Shown here: positions 44,324 to 52,593 of the stretch, piece by piece
Layout: the number at the start of each line of letters is the position of its first letter
Numbering within the stretch: the first letter of the stretch is position 1
Source of the DNA: Oscillospiraceae bacterium
GTDB taxonomy: Bacteria > Bacillota > Clostridia > Oscillospirales > CAG-272
DNA length: 64,000 bases
NCBI GenBank assembly: GCA_003343845.1
Contig: QAKK01000018.1
Coordinates: 42,262-106,261 of the forward strand
Reading direction: 5' to 3'
Notes under the pieces: model-generated
Seen by the model: only the letters and a program-made list of their open reading frames with translations
Told to the model about the DNA's origin: nothing
The model's database searches: none
Position numbers and translations under genes: made by a program

Positions 44324-45943
44324 ATGGAAAACGAACCGAACAAGCGTCCGCGTCCGCGCCGCACGCCCGAGGCGTTCAAACAGCCGACTGCGGCGCAGCA
44401 GCCGACCCCGGCAAAACAGCCCGACGCGGCAAAACAGCCGACTGCGGCACAGCAGCCGATCCCGGCAAAACAGCCGACCCCGGCACAGCAGCCGACTGCG
44501 GCGAAACAGCCGATTGCGGCGCAGCAGCCGACCCCGGCAAAACAGCCCGACGCGGCAAAACAGCCGACCCCGGCAAAACAGCCCGACGCGGCAAAACAGC
44601 CGACCCCGGCAAAGCAGCCGACGCCGGTGCAGCGTCCCGCCGCGCCCAAACAGCCCGCTCCCCAAAAACAGACAGCGTCCGCCAAGCCGGCGCCTGCAAA
44701 ACCGGCAGCCCCCGCTTCAGAGGACAATGAAAAGACCCGCCTGACCGACGCTTTGCCGAAGACGGGGCTGAAAACACCGGTGCGCGGCGAACCCGTGCAG
44801 CAGGAAGAGGCTTCCTCGACGGTAAACGGCGTGTTCAAGGCGATCATCTATATGACCGCCGTTCTGCTTGTGTCGATCCTGCTTGCCTATGCCGTTGTCG
44901 TCGTGGCAAACGATGTGTTCGCTTTCGTCAAGCCGGACACGGAGGTCGAGGTGGTCATCCCCGAGAACGCGACGGTGGATGACGTCTCGGAGATCCTCGG
45001 CGATGCGGGCGTGATCGAATACCCTTCACTGTTCCGCCTGTATGCCAAGCTGAAAAAGGAATCCGGCGTGGACAAGGACGGCAAGAGCGTCTTCATCCCG
45101 GGCACCTACACGATCACGCCGATGGAAAACTACATGCAGCTGCTGGATGCCTTCAAGGAGCAGTATGTGCGCGGCACGGTTTGGGTGACCTTCCCCGAGG
45201 GCGCGACCGTCGAGGACATCATCGAGATCCTGACCGAAAACGGCATTTCCGACCGTGCATCCCTGATCCGCGCGATCAACGAGTATGACTACGGTCTGGA
45301 TTTTGTCAACGACATCGACATGTCAAACGGACGCTATTACCGCCTCGAGGGCTATCTCTTTCCGGATACCTATCAATTCTACACCGACTCGAGCGCCGAG
45401 ACCGTCATCTATAAGATGCTGGTCAACTTCAAGAAGAAGCTGGCGTATATCGGCGAGGATATGTGCGCCGCGCGCCTCGAAGAACTCGGTATGACGCTCG
45501 ACGAGGTTGTCACGCTTGCCTCCATGGTTGAAAAAGAGGTCAAATACGCGGTCGACTACGAGAACGTCGCCTCGGTCTTCTACAACCGGCTGAACGATCC
45601 CGCAAACTTCCCGCGCCTCGACAGCGACGCGACCACGGTCTACGCCATCCGCATGGCGACCGGCGAACGCCCCGAGACGCTCACGGCAGAGAATCTCGAC
45701 TTTGACAACCCGTACAACACGCGCGTCTCACACGGGCTGCCGCCCGGCGCGATCGCCAACCCGGGCTATGAGGCGCTCTACTGCGCGTTCTATCCCGCAA
45801 AGACGCGGTACTACTATTTTGTAGCCGATACCACCGGCTACAACCTCTATGCCCGCACCAATGCCGGGCACGAAGAAAACAAGGCGGAGGTCAGGAAGCA
45901 TGCAGCCGAGACGGTCATCGCCGGAAGTGAGGAAGAATCGTGA
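44324..45943 (+). CDS. mltG: Endolytic transglycosylase MltG with repeat-rich N-terminus
   Basis: Cleaves nascent glycan strands at the membrane. The 539-residue protein begins with a cytoplasmic segment of low complexity. Residues 19-102 are about 14 tandem hexamers of consensus [KQ]QP[TDI][PA]A, and then a KP/AP stretch. A single transmembrane helix follows (FKAIIYMTAVLLVSILLAYA, about residues 172-192). The periplasmic YceG domain has EGYLFPDTYQFY, EKEVKYAVDYENVASVFYNR (catalytic Glu region) and DSDATTVYA. ATG 44324 follows AAAAGGAAA. The next gene overlaps its stop. Confidence 0.93.
   Translation: MENEPNKRPRPRRTPEAFKQPTAAQQPTPAKQPDAAKQPTAAQQPIPAKQPTPAQQPTAAKQPIAAQQPTPAKQPDAAKQPTPAKQPDAAKQPTPAKQPTPVQRPAAPKQPAPQKQTASAKPAPAKPAAPASEDNEKTRLTDALPKTGLKTPVRGEPVQQEEASSTVNGVFKAIIYMTAVLLVSILLAYAVVVVANDVFAFVKPDTEVEVVIPENATVDDVSEILGDAGVIEYPSLFRLYAKLKKESGVDKDGKSVFIPGTYTITPMENYMQLLDAFKEQYVRGTVWVTFPEGATVEDIIEILTENGISDRASLIRAINEYDYGLDFVNDIDMSNGRYYRLEGYLFPDTYQFYTDSSAETVIYKMLVNFKKKLAYIGEDMCAARLEELGMTLDEVVTLASMVEKEVKYAVDYENVASVFYNRLNDPANFPRLDSDATTVYAIRMATGERPETLTAENLDFDNPYNTRVSHGLPPGAIANPGYEALYCAFYPAKTRYYYFVADTTGYNLYARTNAGHEENKAEVRKHAAETVIAGSEEES
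44378..44629 (+). repeat. 18-bp coding tandem repeat in mltG
   Basis: About 14 units of 18 bases, such as CAGCCGACCCCGGCAAAA, encode the hexamer repeat. Units fall into a few recurring variants (QPTPAK, QPDAAK, QPTAAQ), with a doubled four-unit block, a pattern expected from slippage or unequal exchange. Confidence 0.9.
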
Positions 45944-46587
45944 TCGTTAAACCCGAAGAAACCACCGTGGCGTACCGCTGCCCCGAATGTGGCTGCGGTG
46001 TCAAGAGCATTGTCGGCATTTTCACGCTTTCCGCATCGGCGATGCGGCTGAAATGCCCCTGCGGCAAAAGCTCGATGACCATCAAAAAGACCAACGACGG
46101 CAAGGTGCGCCTCGGCGTGCCCTGCCTGGTCTGCCGCCACGATCATGACTATGTTGTCAGCCGCGAACTGTTCTTCAAGAACGAGTTCTTTGAGCTGCCC
46201 TGTGCCCTTTCGGGGCTCGGGCTGTGCTGGATCGGGGACGGCAAGTCGGTCGCCGACGCGCTCACCCGCTCGGACGAGGAGCTGTCGCGGATGCTCACCG
46301 AAGCGGGCGCGGAGAATCTCGACGTGTTCAAACAGCAGCCCGATCAGAAGGAAGAGATCCCGGACGCGCAGGTGTACGACATCGTGCGCTTCATCGTCAA
46401 GGAACTGGAGGCGGAGAACGCGATTTCCTGTCGCTGCAAGCCGGGCGAGGGGGACTACGACATCGAGATGCTGGACGACAGCGTCTGCGTGTTCTGCAAA
46501 AACTGCGGCGCCAAGCAGTATGTTTCCACCGCGTCGCTTGCCGAGGCGCGCGCCTTTCTCGACATCGACGAGCTGAAGCTGAAATAG
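45940..46587 (+). CDS. Conserved protein with zinc-ribbon-like cysteine pairs
   Basis: A 215-residue protein. An N-terminal ribbon (YRCPECGCGVKS, LKCPCG) is followed by CLVCRHDHDY, and a second Cys-rich patch lies near the C-terminus (ISCRCKPGEGDYDIEMLDD, then CVFCKNCGAKQ). No signal or membrane segment is seen. The start is GTG 45940, which overlaps the mltG stop by 4 bases. I cannot assign a family or function; such proteins are probably metal-binding. Confidence 0.75.
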   Translation: MIVKPEETTVAYRCPECGCGVKSIVGIFTLSASAMRLKCPCGKSSMTIKKTNDGKVRLGVPCLVCRHDHDYVVSRELFFKNEFFELPCALSGLGLCWIGDGKSVADALTRSDEELSRMLTEAGAENLDVFKQQPDQKEEIPDAQVYDIVRFIVKELEAENAISCRCKPGEGDYDIEMLDDSVCVFCKNCGAKQYVSTASLAEARAFLDIDELKLK

Positions 46588-46594
46588 GAAAAAT

Positions 46595-46633
46595 AAAAAA
46601 GCCCTGCAAAACCATGGTTTTGCAGGGCTTTTT
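46595..46633. terminator. Bidirectional terminator between the zinc-ribbon gene and mscL
   Basis: AAAAAGCCCTGCAAAACC with its perfect complement, flanked by A and T runs; serves the two convergent genes. Confidence 0.92.
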
Positions 46634-46638
46634 CGCAT

Positions 46639-47007
46639 TTATTCAGCTTCTTTTGCAGGTTCTTCCTTGCGTTTTCTCTGGAGGTTTGCAAACACGCGCA
46701 GCACCGTGAAGATGGTCAGCGCGATGATCAGAAAGTCGATGACGCTCTGGATGAAGCTGCCGTAGCAGAGTGCGGTTTCCGCGGTGACGACGCTGCCGTC
46801 TGCGGCGTAGACCGCCTCGCGGATGACCCACTTCCAGTCGGTCACGTTGAGACCGCCGACCAGCAGGCTGACCAGCGGCATAATGACGTCGTTGACCAGC
46901 GAGGACACGATCTTGTTGAACGCGCCGCCGATGACAACGCCGACTGCCATGTCGACGACATTGCCCTTTGCGATAAATGCCTTGAAATCAGCAGAAAACT
47001 TACCCAT
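46639..47007 (-). CDS. mscL: Large-conductance mechanosensitive channel
   Basis: A 122-residue membrane channel that opens on hypo-osmotic shock. GNVVDMAVGVVIGGAFNKIV is the pore-lining TM1, followed by SSLVNDVIMPLVSLL, a loop, and TM2 SVIDFLIIALTIFTVLRVFA. The C-terminal tail is basic and acidic (RKRKEEPAKEAE). ATG 47007 follows GAGGAACAT and gives the family N-terminus MGKFSADFKAFIAKGN; an upstream start would add seven residues. It has its own consensus promoter. Confidence 0.96.
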   Translation of the reverse strand: MGKFSADFKAFIAKGNVVDMAVGVVIGGAFNKIVSSLVNDVIMPLVSLLVGGLNVTDWKWVIREAVYAADGSVVTAETALCYGSFIQSVIDFLIIALTIFTVLRVFANLQRKRKEEPAKEAE

Positions 47008-47049
47008 ATGTTCCTCAGTCCGCGGCAAAGCCGCCGTTTTTCCTCTTTA

Positions 47050-47078
47050 ATTATAGTCGAACCGTGTCGGTTTGTCAA
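47050..47078 (-). promoter_or_regulatory. Consensus promoter of mscL
   Basis: Minus strand TTGACA (47073-47078), 17 bases, TATAAT (47050-47055). Confidence 0.85.
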
Positions 47079-47499
47079 TGTTTATGAGAAAAAGACCCGT
47101 TCGCGGCATTGCCTGGTTTGCAGTTGCAGCGTGAAAATCTGTAGGGGCGACCATCGGTCGCCAGCCGCACAAAGCGGAAACGGGCGACCGATGATCGCCC
47201 CTACGGTATATCGGAAGCTGTACGCAAAAACCGCTCATGTGGGTGTTGACTCCCGGCTTGCACAAGAAATACGATTGAAAAAAAGGCGCAGCAGCACGCT
47301 TGCGCCTTTTTCCCATGGTAAAGGAGAACGGTGGACAGGGTCGGCGGGGCGGCATTTCCCGTGTGGCTCTCGCCCATGCCGCCGCTGCCGAAGCGGCGCG
47401 CGCGCCGCCGGAACTACTTTCTCACCCCGCCTACAGAATACCGTATGCGGGACGCGAAATTGCGCGGATTTTGCCGTGCGCAAAAATTTTCCGATCGAT
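47079..47499. other. 420-base intergenic region upstream of mscL
   Basis: It has a dispersed inverted repeat GTAGGGGCGACCATCGGTCG / CGACCGATGATCGCCCCTAC (47141-47204) and a terminator-like hairpin AAAAGGCGCA/TGCGCCTTTT at 47278-47312. The left part of the right-hand third is GC-rich. The terminator fits the end of a transcript from the left, but none is obvious. No convincing gene is present. Confidence 0.55.
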
Positions 47500-48246
47500 T
47501 CATCGGAAGAATTCGACAAACAGGCGGACGCCCGGACGGTAGTGCGCGTCGATATCGGCTTTGAACCCGAGCAGTGCCACATCGAGCGGACAGAGCGAGA
47601 GCATCATGCCCTGCGGCGTTTCTTCCACGGCAAAGCCGGCTGCCGCGCTGACCTCGGCAAGCAGCACGCGCAGGAACGCGGCTTCACCTGCCGGGCAGGG
47701 CTCGCCGCCCGCCGCATCGGCAAAGATATGCACGTTGCCGCCCGTGTACACAAAGCTGACGGTGACCGCGTTCCCGCCGACGGCGGCAAGGCGGATCAGC
47801 AGGGCGAGACAGAGTGCATAGGCGTTCGGCGGTGCGTTGACTACGACATTACCCGGCAGCTCCCGCGTGCAAAACCGCACGCCCGCGTCCTCCAGGACCT
47901 CGGCATAGCAGTCCGCAAACAGCCGGGTCAGCGCACCGAGCGTGCGGGGTGCGGCATGCGCCTTGGAAAAGGTCGACACGTCGAACAGACCTTCCGCCGC
48001 GCGGGGCGCAGCTTCCACACCGTAGCAGGCGCACAGCCGGTCAAAATCCATGAAGAAATAGTAGGTTCTGCCGCCGAGCGACACGGGCTTGGCATAGGCG
48101 CGGGTGTCGCCGATCTTGAGAATGCCGCGCGGCTGCGCTGCGCAGGCGGTGCGGATGGCGGCAAAGCGTGCATCACGGCGGCGCACGCCGCTGTAAAAGA
48201 GAACATCGCCGTTTTCGGCGGCGATGAGAAGCGGTGGCAGGGTCAT
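47500..48246 (-). CDS. Hypothetical protein
   Basis: A 248-residue protein with no signal peptide and no long hydrophobic helix. N-terminal part: LIAAENGDVLFYSGVRRR and a GRTYYFFMDFDRL segment. The C-terminal part (VVVNAPPNAYALCLALLIRL, AVTVSFVYTGGNVHIFADAA) has a faint resemblance to histidine-kinase-like ATPase folds, but the ATP motifs are not visible. Its ATG overlaps the stop of the upstream membrane-anchored gene by 4 bases. I do not recognise the family. Confidence 0.65.
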   Translation of the reverse strand: MTLPPLLIAAENGDVLFYSGVRRRDARFAAIRTACAAQPRGILKIGDTRAYAKPVSLGGRTYYFFMDFDRLCACYGVEAAPRAAEGLFDVSTFSKAHAAPRTLGALTRLFADCYAEVLEDAGVRFCTRELPGNVVVNAPPNAYALCLALLIRLAAVGGNAVTVSFVYTGGNVHIFADAAGGEPCPAGEAAFLRVLLAEVSAAAGFAVEETPQGMMLSLCPLDVALLGFKADIDAHYRPGVRLFVEFFR

Positions 48247-49142
48247 CGGGATTCCTCCGTGGATTGAGTCGTTTCGGCGGTGTCTGCCGCGGGTGCGGGA
48301 CGCGCCGAGCAGAACTGATAGCTTTGCAGCGATTTTTCGCGCAGGACGTCGAGCAGCCCCTCTTCGCTGCCCTCCAGCACAAGCCGCAGGCTGTACTTGG
48401 TGAAATAGAAGGCGTAGTCTTCGATGCTTTCGGCAAGCGTTTCTGCGCGGATACCGCCCGCGCGCAGGGCGACCGACCAGCCCTTTGCCCCTGCCGCGGT
48501 GAAGAAGTCGGTGCAGACGTCGGATGCGAGCGTGTCAAACGGCACGCAGAGCGCGACAGCGCCCGGGCAGGCGGATGCCAGCCGCAGAACGTCTTCGAGG
48601 CAGTCGCTGTCCAGCCGGTCGAACACCAGCGTGATCTCGCCGATGCCCGCCGCCGCGTATTCTTTGAGCAGGGCAAGCTCATAGGCATAGCGCACGTCGC
48701 GGATCTGCGCGTCCGCATAGATCGAGCGCACTTCGAAAAGCCCCGTGATGTTGCTCGCCGCAAGCGCAGTGACGGGCGGCAGGGCTGCCGTGTCGCGCCC
48801 GAGCTTGGCGTCGGTTTCGGTGGCAAAGGTCGGCGCGCCGTCCCGGTACAGCCAGACCGATGCGTGCGCGTAGGGGTCGTCGCCGCCCGTGAAGGCGGTG
48901 AGCGCATCCGGCGTGACAAATTCGCCGTGCACGATGTGCTCGGCAATGGGGGCGGCGACCTCAGCGGAGAGGTCACCGGTGCCGGTGAGCTTGTGCGGCG
49001 CGGGCGCGGTCTCCGCCCGCCGCCCGAGGTAAGCGCCGAGAAGCGCGGTTGCAGCGAAGATCACAAGGATCACCGCAAGCCAGATGCAGAAATTCCGCAC
49101 CGCACGGCGGCGGCGCTGGTCATATCGCTTGTATACTGCCAC
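48243..49142 (-). CDS. Membrane-anchored hypothetical protein
   Basis: A 299-residue protein with a basic N-terminus (YKRYDQRRRRAVRN) and one transmembrane helix (FCIWLAVILVIFAATALLGAYLG in outline, about residues 18-40), so most of it is extracytoplasmic. The body has alternating alpha/beta segments (ITGLFEVRSIYADAQIRDVR, IGEITLVFDRLDS) that may form a TIM-barrel-like fold as in some putative glycoside hydrolases; no catalytic motif is certain. The C-terminus is Thr/Glu-rich. GTG 49142 has AAGGAG upstream and starts directly after the PPIase gene. The function is unknown. Confidence 0.7.
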   Translation of the reverse strand: MAVYKRYDQRRRRAVRNFCIWLAVILVIFAATALLGAYLGRRAETAPAPHKLTGTGDLSAEVAAPIAEHIVHGEFVTPDALTAFTGGDDPYAHASVWLYRDGAPTFATETDAKLGRDTAALPPVTALAASNITGLFEVRSIYADAQIRDVRYAYELALLKEYAAAGIGEITLVFDRLDSDCLEDVLRLASACPGAVALCVPFDTLASDVCTDFFTAAGAKGWSVALRAGGIRAETLAESIEDYAFYFTKYSLRLVLEGSEEGLLDVLREKSLQSYQFCSARPAPAADTAETTQSTEESR

Positions 49143-50165
49143 TTAATGAATCTCCTTTGCATCGAGTGCGCGGACATAGTCCGCCTCGGTCACGGTCAGG
49201 CGCGCGGCGCGCTCGTCGATCATCGCATAGAACCGCGCGTTCTGGTACTGAGATTTCAGCTCGTCAAAGTGCGCGGTGATGTAGCTCTCGTCCTTCGGCA
49301 GGCGGAGCAGAATGTGAAAGCCGTCGTCGCTCTCGATCACGTCGCTGATCTCGCCGTCGGCGAGGGCAAACGCCGCCGCCTCAAAGGCGTCGGTCATCTC
49401 GCCGCGCGTGAAGTAGTAGCCGTCCGCCGGCATGGAATAGTCCTCGGAATAGCGCCCGATCAGCGTGGAAAAATCCACGCCGCCGCGGTAGGCGTCCAGC
49501 ACTTCCTCGGCGATCTTCCGGTTGTTCTCCACATCCTCGCCGGGGTCGTTTTCGATGAAGATCTGCTTTGCGCGGACAAAGGCGTCGCTTTGCAGGATGG
49601 CGAGGATCGCGGCGTCGTCGCTCTCGATCGCGCCGCCCGCTGCGGTCATCGCGGCAAACAGCTTGTCCTCCGTGCCGTCCACGCGCACGAGGAAGTCAAA
49701 GACCTTCTCGGTCATGCAGTTGTTTTCCAGCTCCGCCGCGTAGTCGGACGCGCCGTAGTAGTCGCGCACGGAATCGATGTATTCGACCGCCGCTGCCTTG
49801 ATGTCGCCGTCCTCGGGTGTGATGCCGTAGTCGGCGGCAAGCGAAATCGTGGCGTACAGCCCGCGGACCGCCTCGGCGATGCGCGCGCGCACCGCGCGGT
49901 CGAGCGCGTCGGTCTCGATTTCGCCCGCATCGTTTTTGTAGTCGGCTTTCAGCTCGGCTTTGTAGTTCAGGTAGAAATAGCGGTAGAGGTCGTAGGTCAC
50001 GTTGTAGCTCCCGGCGTAGAGCGCGGTCTGCCCGTAGCTTTCGAGATAGGCGGCGTTGCGCTTTGCGCGGACGGCGCGCACGGCGGCGAAAACGCCGATG
50101 GCGATCAGCACGAGCGCAAGCCCCGCGGCAATGAGCTTGTATTTATTTTTTCGAAAATCAAGCAT
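49143..50165 (-). CDS. Membrane-anchored PpiC-type peptidyl-prolyl isomerase
   Basis: A 340-residue SurA/PrsA-like extracytoplasmic foldase. A single N-terminal helix (YKLIAAGLALVLIAIGVFAA, about residues 8-28) anchors it; no lipobox Cys is visible. A helical SurA_N-like region follows, then the parvulin domain near residues 210-305 (KIAEEVLDAYRGGVDFSTLI, DYSMPADGYYFTRGEM, AFALADGEISDVIESDDGFH, ILLRL). Start ATG 50165 lies 7 bases after GGAGA. It heads a three-gene minus-strand operon with two proteins of unknown role. Confidence 0.82.
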   Translation of the reverse strand: MLDFRKNKYKLIAAGLALVLIAIGVFAAVRAVRAKRNAAYLESYGQTALYAGSYNVTYDLYRYFYLNYKAELKADYKNDAGEIETDALDRAVRARIAEAVRGLYATISLAADYGITPEDGDIKAAAVEYIDSVRDYYGASDYAAELENNCMTEKVFDFLVRVDGTEDKLFAAMTAAGGAIESDDAAILAILQSDAFVRAKQIFIENDPGEDVENNRKIAEEVLDAYRGGVDFSTLIGRYSEDYSMPADGYYFTRGEMTDAFEAAAFALADGEISDVIESDDGFHILLRLPKDESYITAHFDELKSQYQNARFYAMIDERAARLTVTEADYVRALDAKEIH

Positions 50166-50200
50166 AACGGTCTCCATAGCGGTGATTTTGAGAGAAATAA

Positions 50201-50345
50201 GCCTTCCCCCTTGGGGGAAGGCGCCGCCGAACGGCGACGGATGAGGGGTAGCCATTCGTCAGAATGGCGTCTCAGCAGTACAGAACGCGGCTGCACAGAC
50301 GGATGTTTGCGCACAGTTGCTTCAGCCCCCTCACCGAGGGAGGTA
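50201..50345. repeat. Composite dispersed repeat, second copy (inverted)
   Basis: The string family B palindrome, GATGAGGGGTAGCC, GCCATTC/GAATGGC hairpin and CAGACGGATG matches 20036-20148 in reverse orientation over about 110 bases with few differences. CCCTCACCGAGGGAGG follows. No gene lies between 50166 and 50510. Confidence 0.8.
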
Positions 50346-50430
50346 AAACATGTCCACGCAGCGTTTTCACATCTTTCCTTATTATCATACAATACTTCGC
50401 TGCGGATAGCAAGAATTTGCGCAAAAAATC

Positions 50431-50459
50431 TTGACAAAGCCGGGCGGGCGGGGTATACT
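50431..50459 (+). promoter_or_regulatory. Promoter of the zur-znu operon
   Basis: TTGACA (50431-50436), 17 bases, TATACT (50454-50459). Confidence 0.8.
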
Positions 50460-50477
50460 GTTCGTTGTAATTTGAAT

Positions 50478-50488
50478 TTGAATTTCAA
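50478..50488. promoter_or_regulatory. Putative Zur/Fur operator
   Basis: TTGAATTTCAA is a perfect palindrome about the central T inside an AT-rich stretch (50468-50498, repeated AATTTGAATTT) between the promoter and the zur start. It has the AT-rich form common for Fur-family sites. Confidence 0.55.
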
Positions 50489-50510
50489 TTTCGATTTTGA
50501 GGAAAACAAA

Positions 50511-50927
50511 ATGGGGTATCATACAAAACAGAAGAGCGCCGTGCTCGACTGTCTGGCGCGGCACAGAAATGAGAGCCTGACGGTGGACGGCGTGGTTGCC
50601 GCGCTCTGCGCGGAGGGCGTGAAGACCGGGCGCAGCACGGTCTACCGCCACCTCGAGGAGCTCTGCCGCGAGGGGGCGATCAGCCGTTTTGCCGCCGAGA
50701 GCGGCAAGAGCGTGACCTACCGCGTGATCGGCAGCGAATGCGGCGACGACTGCCATTTTCATCTGATCTGCACCGCGTGCGGCGAGGTCTGTCACACGCA
50801 CTGTCATGAGCTGGAGGCACTGTTTGCACATATGGCGGCGGCGCACGGCTTTTCGGTGGACGAGAAGAAGACCATGCTGTACGGCGTGTGCGAAAAGTGC
50901 CGCAAAAAGAGGGAGAGGAAAGTATGA
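50511..50927 (+). CDS. zur: Fur-family zinc-uptake regulator
   Basis: A 138-residue Fur-type repressor. The winged helix includes LTVDGVVAALCAEGVKTGRS and TVYRHLEELCREGAI. The metal sites show CHFHLICTACGEVCHTHCHE (HxH and CxxC) and a C-terminal CEKCRKK, a second structural zinc pair. Placement directly upstream of a zinc ABC importer points to Zur rather than Fur or PerR. ATG 50511 follows GAGGAAAACAAA. Its stop overlaps znuA by 4 bases, so it is autoregulated within the operon. Confidence 0.88.
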   Translation: MGYHTKQKSAVLDCLARHRNESLTVDGVVAALCAEGVKTGRSTVYRHLEELCREGAISRFAAESGKSVTYRVIGSECGDDCHFHLICTACGEVCHTHCHELEALFAHMAAAHGFSVDEKKTMLYGVCEKCRKKRERKV

Positions 50928-51880
50928 AACGGATTCTGACTTTGATTTCGGCGGCGCTGCTTTGCTGCACGCTGCTTGCGTCCTGCGGCGCACCGCAGGC
51001 GGACGACGGCAGGGTACAGGTGGTGGCGACGTTGTTTCCGCAGTACGATTTTGCCAAAAACATCGCGGGCGACCGCGCGGATGTGACGCTGCTGCTCGAT
51101 TTCGGCGCAGATGCGCACACCTATGACCCCACGCCCGCCGACATTTTACAGATCGCCCGCGCCGATCTGTTCATCTACACGGGCGACGGTATGGAGCTGT
51201 GGGCAAAGAAGCTGCTTGCGAGCGCGGACATCGCCGATGCCGTGGCGCGCGGCAGCCTGCGTGTGCTCGACCTCTCCGCGGTCGTGCCGCTTCTCCCCGC
51301 CGACCACAGCGGCGCGGAGGAAGAACACGAGCACGACGACCACGATCATGATGAATCCGACCCGCACATCTGGACGTCGATCGCCAACGCAAAGACGATG
51401 TGCGCCGCCATCTCGGATGCGCTCGCGGCGCTGGATGCCGACGGCGCGGAGACCTATGCCGCAAATCTTGCCGCCTATACGGCAAAGCTGGATGCGCTCG
51501 ATGCGCAGATGCAGGCAGTGCGCACCGCCGCCGTGCGGGACACGGTCTGCTTCGGCGGCTCGTTTGCCTTTGTTTATCTCTTTGACGAATATAACCTCGC
51601 GCACCGCGCGGTCTTCTCTGGCTGCGCCTCGCACACCGAGGCGTCGCCCACCGCGCTGCTGGCGCTGGTGAACGCCGTGCGCGAGACCGGTGTGCCCGCC
51701 GTGCTCTACGACAGTCCGTCCGAGGAAAAGACCGCCGCGGCGATCGCCGCCGAGACGGAAACCGAGGTGCTGCGCCTGCATGCGATCCACAATATCACAA
51801 AGGGCGAGTACGACGCGGGCGAGGACTACCTTTCGCTCATGGCGAAGAATATTGAAGTATTGAAGGAAGTGCTGGACTAA
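50924..51880 (+). CDS. znuA: Zinc ABC transporter solute-binding lipoprotein
   Basis: A 318-residue cluster A-I metal-binding lipoprotein. The signal ends at lipobox LLASC; VVATLFPQYDFAKNIAGDRA follows. The metal ligands are DAHTYDPTP, a His/Asp-rich loop HEHDDHDHDESDPHIWTSIA (zinc capture), AVFSGCASHTEASP and the C-terminal DSPSEE. The His-rich loop indicates zinc. The ATG overlaps the zur stop; znuC starts at its stop. Confidence 0.93.
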   Translation: MKRILTLISAALLCCTLLASCGAPQADDGRVQVVATLFPQYDFAKNIAGDRADVTLLLDFGADAHTYDPTPADILQIARADLFIYTGDGMELWAKKLLASADIADAVARGSLRVLDLSAVVPLLPADHSGAEEEHEHDDHDHDESDPHIWTSIANAKTMCAAISDALAALDADGAETYAANLAAYTAKLDALDAQMQAVRTAAVRDTVCFGGSFAFVYLFDEYNLAHRAVFSGCASHTEASPTALLALVNAVRETGVPAVLYDSPSEEKTAAAIAAETETEVLRLHAIHNITKGEYDAGEDYLSLMAKNIEVLKEVLD

Positions 51881-52593
51881 TGGACGTGATCGTCTGCAGG
51901 AATCTGACCGTCCGCAACAAGCGGACGCTGGCGCTGGACGATGTGAGCTTCTCGGTGCACAAGGGCGAGTTTCTCACCATCGTCGGCGAAAACGGCGCGG
52001 GCAAATCCACGCTGGTGAAGACCATCCTCGGCATGACGCCGCCGGACGCGGGCAGTGTGGAGATCGACACGCACACGGTCGGGCGCATCGGCTATATGCC
52101 GCAGCAGTCGAGCGCACAGCGCGACTTCCCGGCAAGCGTGCGCGAGGTCGTGCTCTCGGGCTGCGTCGGCGGGACGGGCTTTTTGCCCTTCTACAGCCGC
52201 GCGCAGAAGGCGGCGGCGCGCGCCAACATGGATCTGCTCGGCGTGACGTCCTTTGCAAAGAAGAATTACCGCGCGCTCTCGGGCGGGCAGCAGCAGCGCG
52301 TGCTGCTCTGCCGCGCACTCTGCGCCGCGGGGGAGGTGCTGCTGCTCGACGAGCCGACCACCGGGCTTGACCCGCTGGTGACCAAGGAGCTGTACACCAC
52401 GGTCAAGCATCTGTCGGCTGAGCACGGCATGACCGTCGTCATGGTCTCGCACGATGTGGACGCGGCGCTCCGCTATTCCGACCGCATTCTGCATCTGGCA
52501 ACCTCGCTGAAGTTTATCGGCACACCTGCTGACTTTTTGCAGACGCCCTTCGGCGCGGCGTTTTCCGAGGAAGGGGGGGCGCAGCATGACTGA
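51880..52593 (+). CDS. znuC: Zinc ABC transporter ATP-binding protein
   Basis: A 237-residue ATPase with Walker A GENGAGKST (about residue 39), Q-loop YMPQQSS, signature LSGGQQQRVLLCRAL, Walker B LLLDEPTTGLDP and H-loop VSHDVD. It powers the uptake of zinc captured by the lipoprotein. The start ATG shares a base with the upstream stop (TAATG). It is followed by the permease with an 8-base overlap. Confidence 0.95.
   Translation: MDVIVCRNLTVRNKRTLALDDVSFSVHKGEFLTIVGENGAGKSTLVKTILGMTPPDAGSVEIDTHTVGRIGYMPQQSSAQRDFPASVREVVLSGCVGGTGFLPFYSRAQKAAARANMDLLGVTSFAKKNYRALSGGQQQRVLLCRALCAAGEVLLLDEPTTGLDPLVTKELYTTVKHLSAEHGMTVVMVSHDVDAALRYSDRILHLATSLKFIGTPADFLQTPFGAAFSEEGGAQHD

Noticed and set aside
44251..44847. 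Minus-strand frame rich in GCFAGVGCFA
   Set aside because: Product of the 18-bp repeats in mltG read backwards; not a Cys-rich peptide gene.
48234..50510. Long upstream extension of the zur reading frame
   Set aside because: It crosses three minus-strand genes and a dispersed repeat; zur has a promoter and ribosome binding site at 50431-50510.
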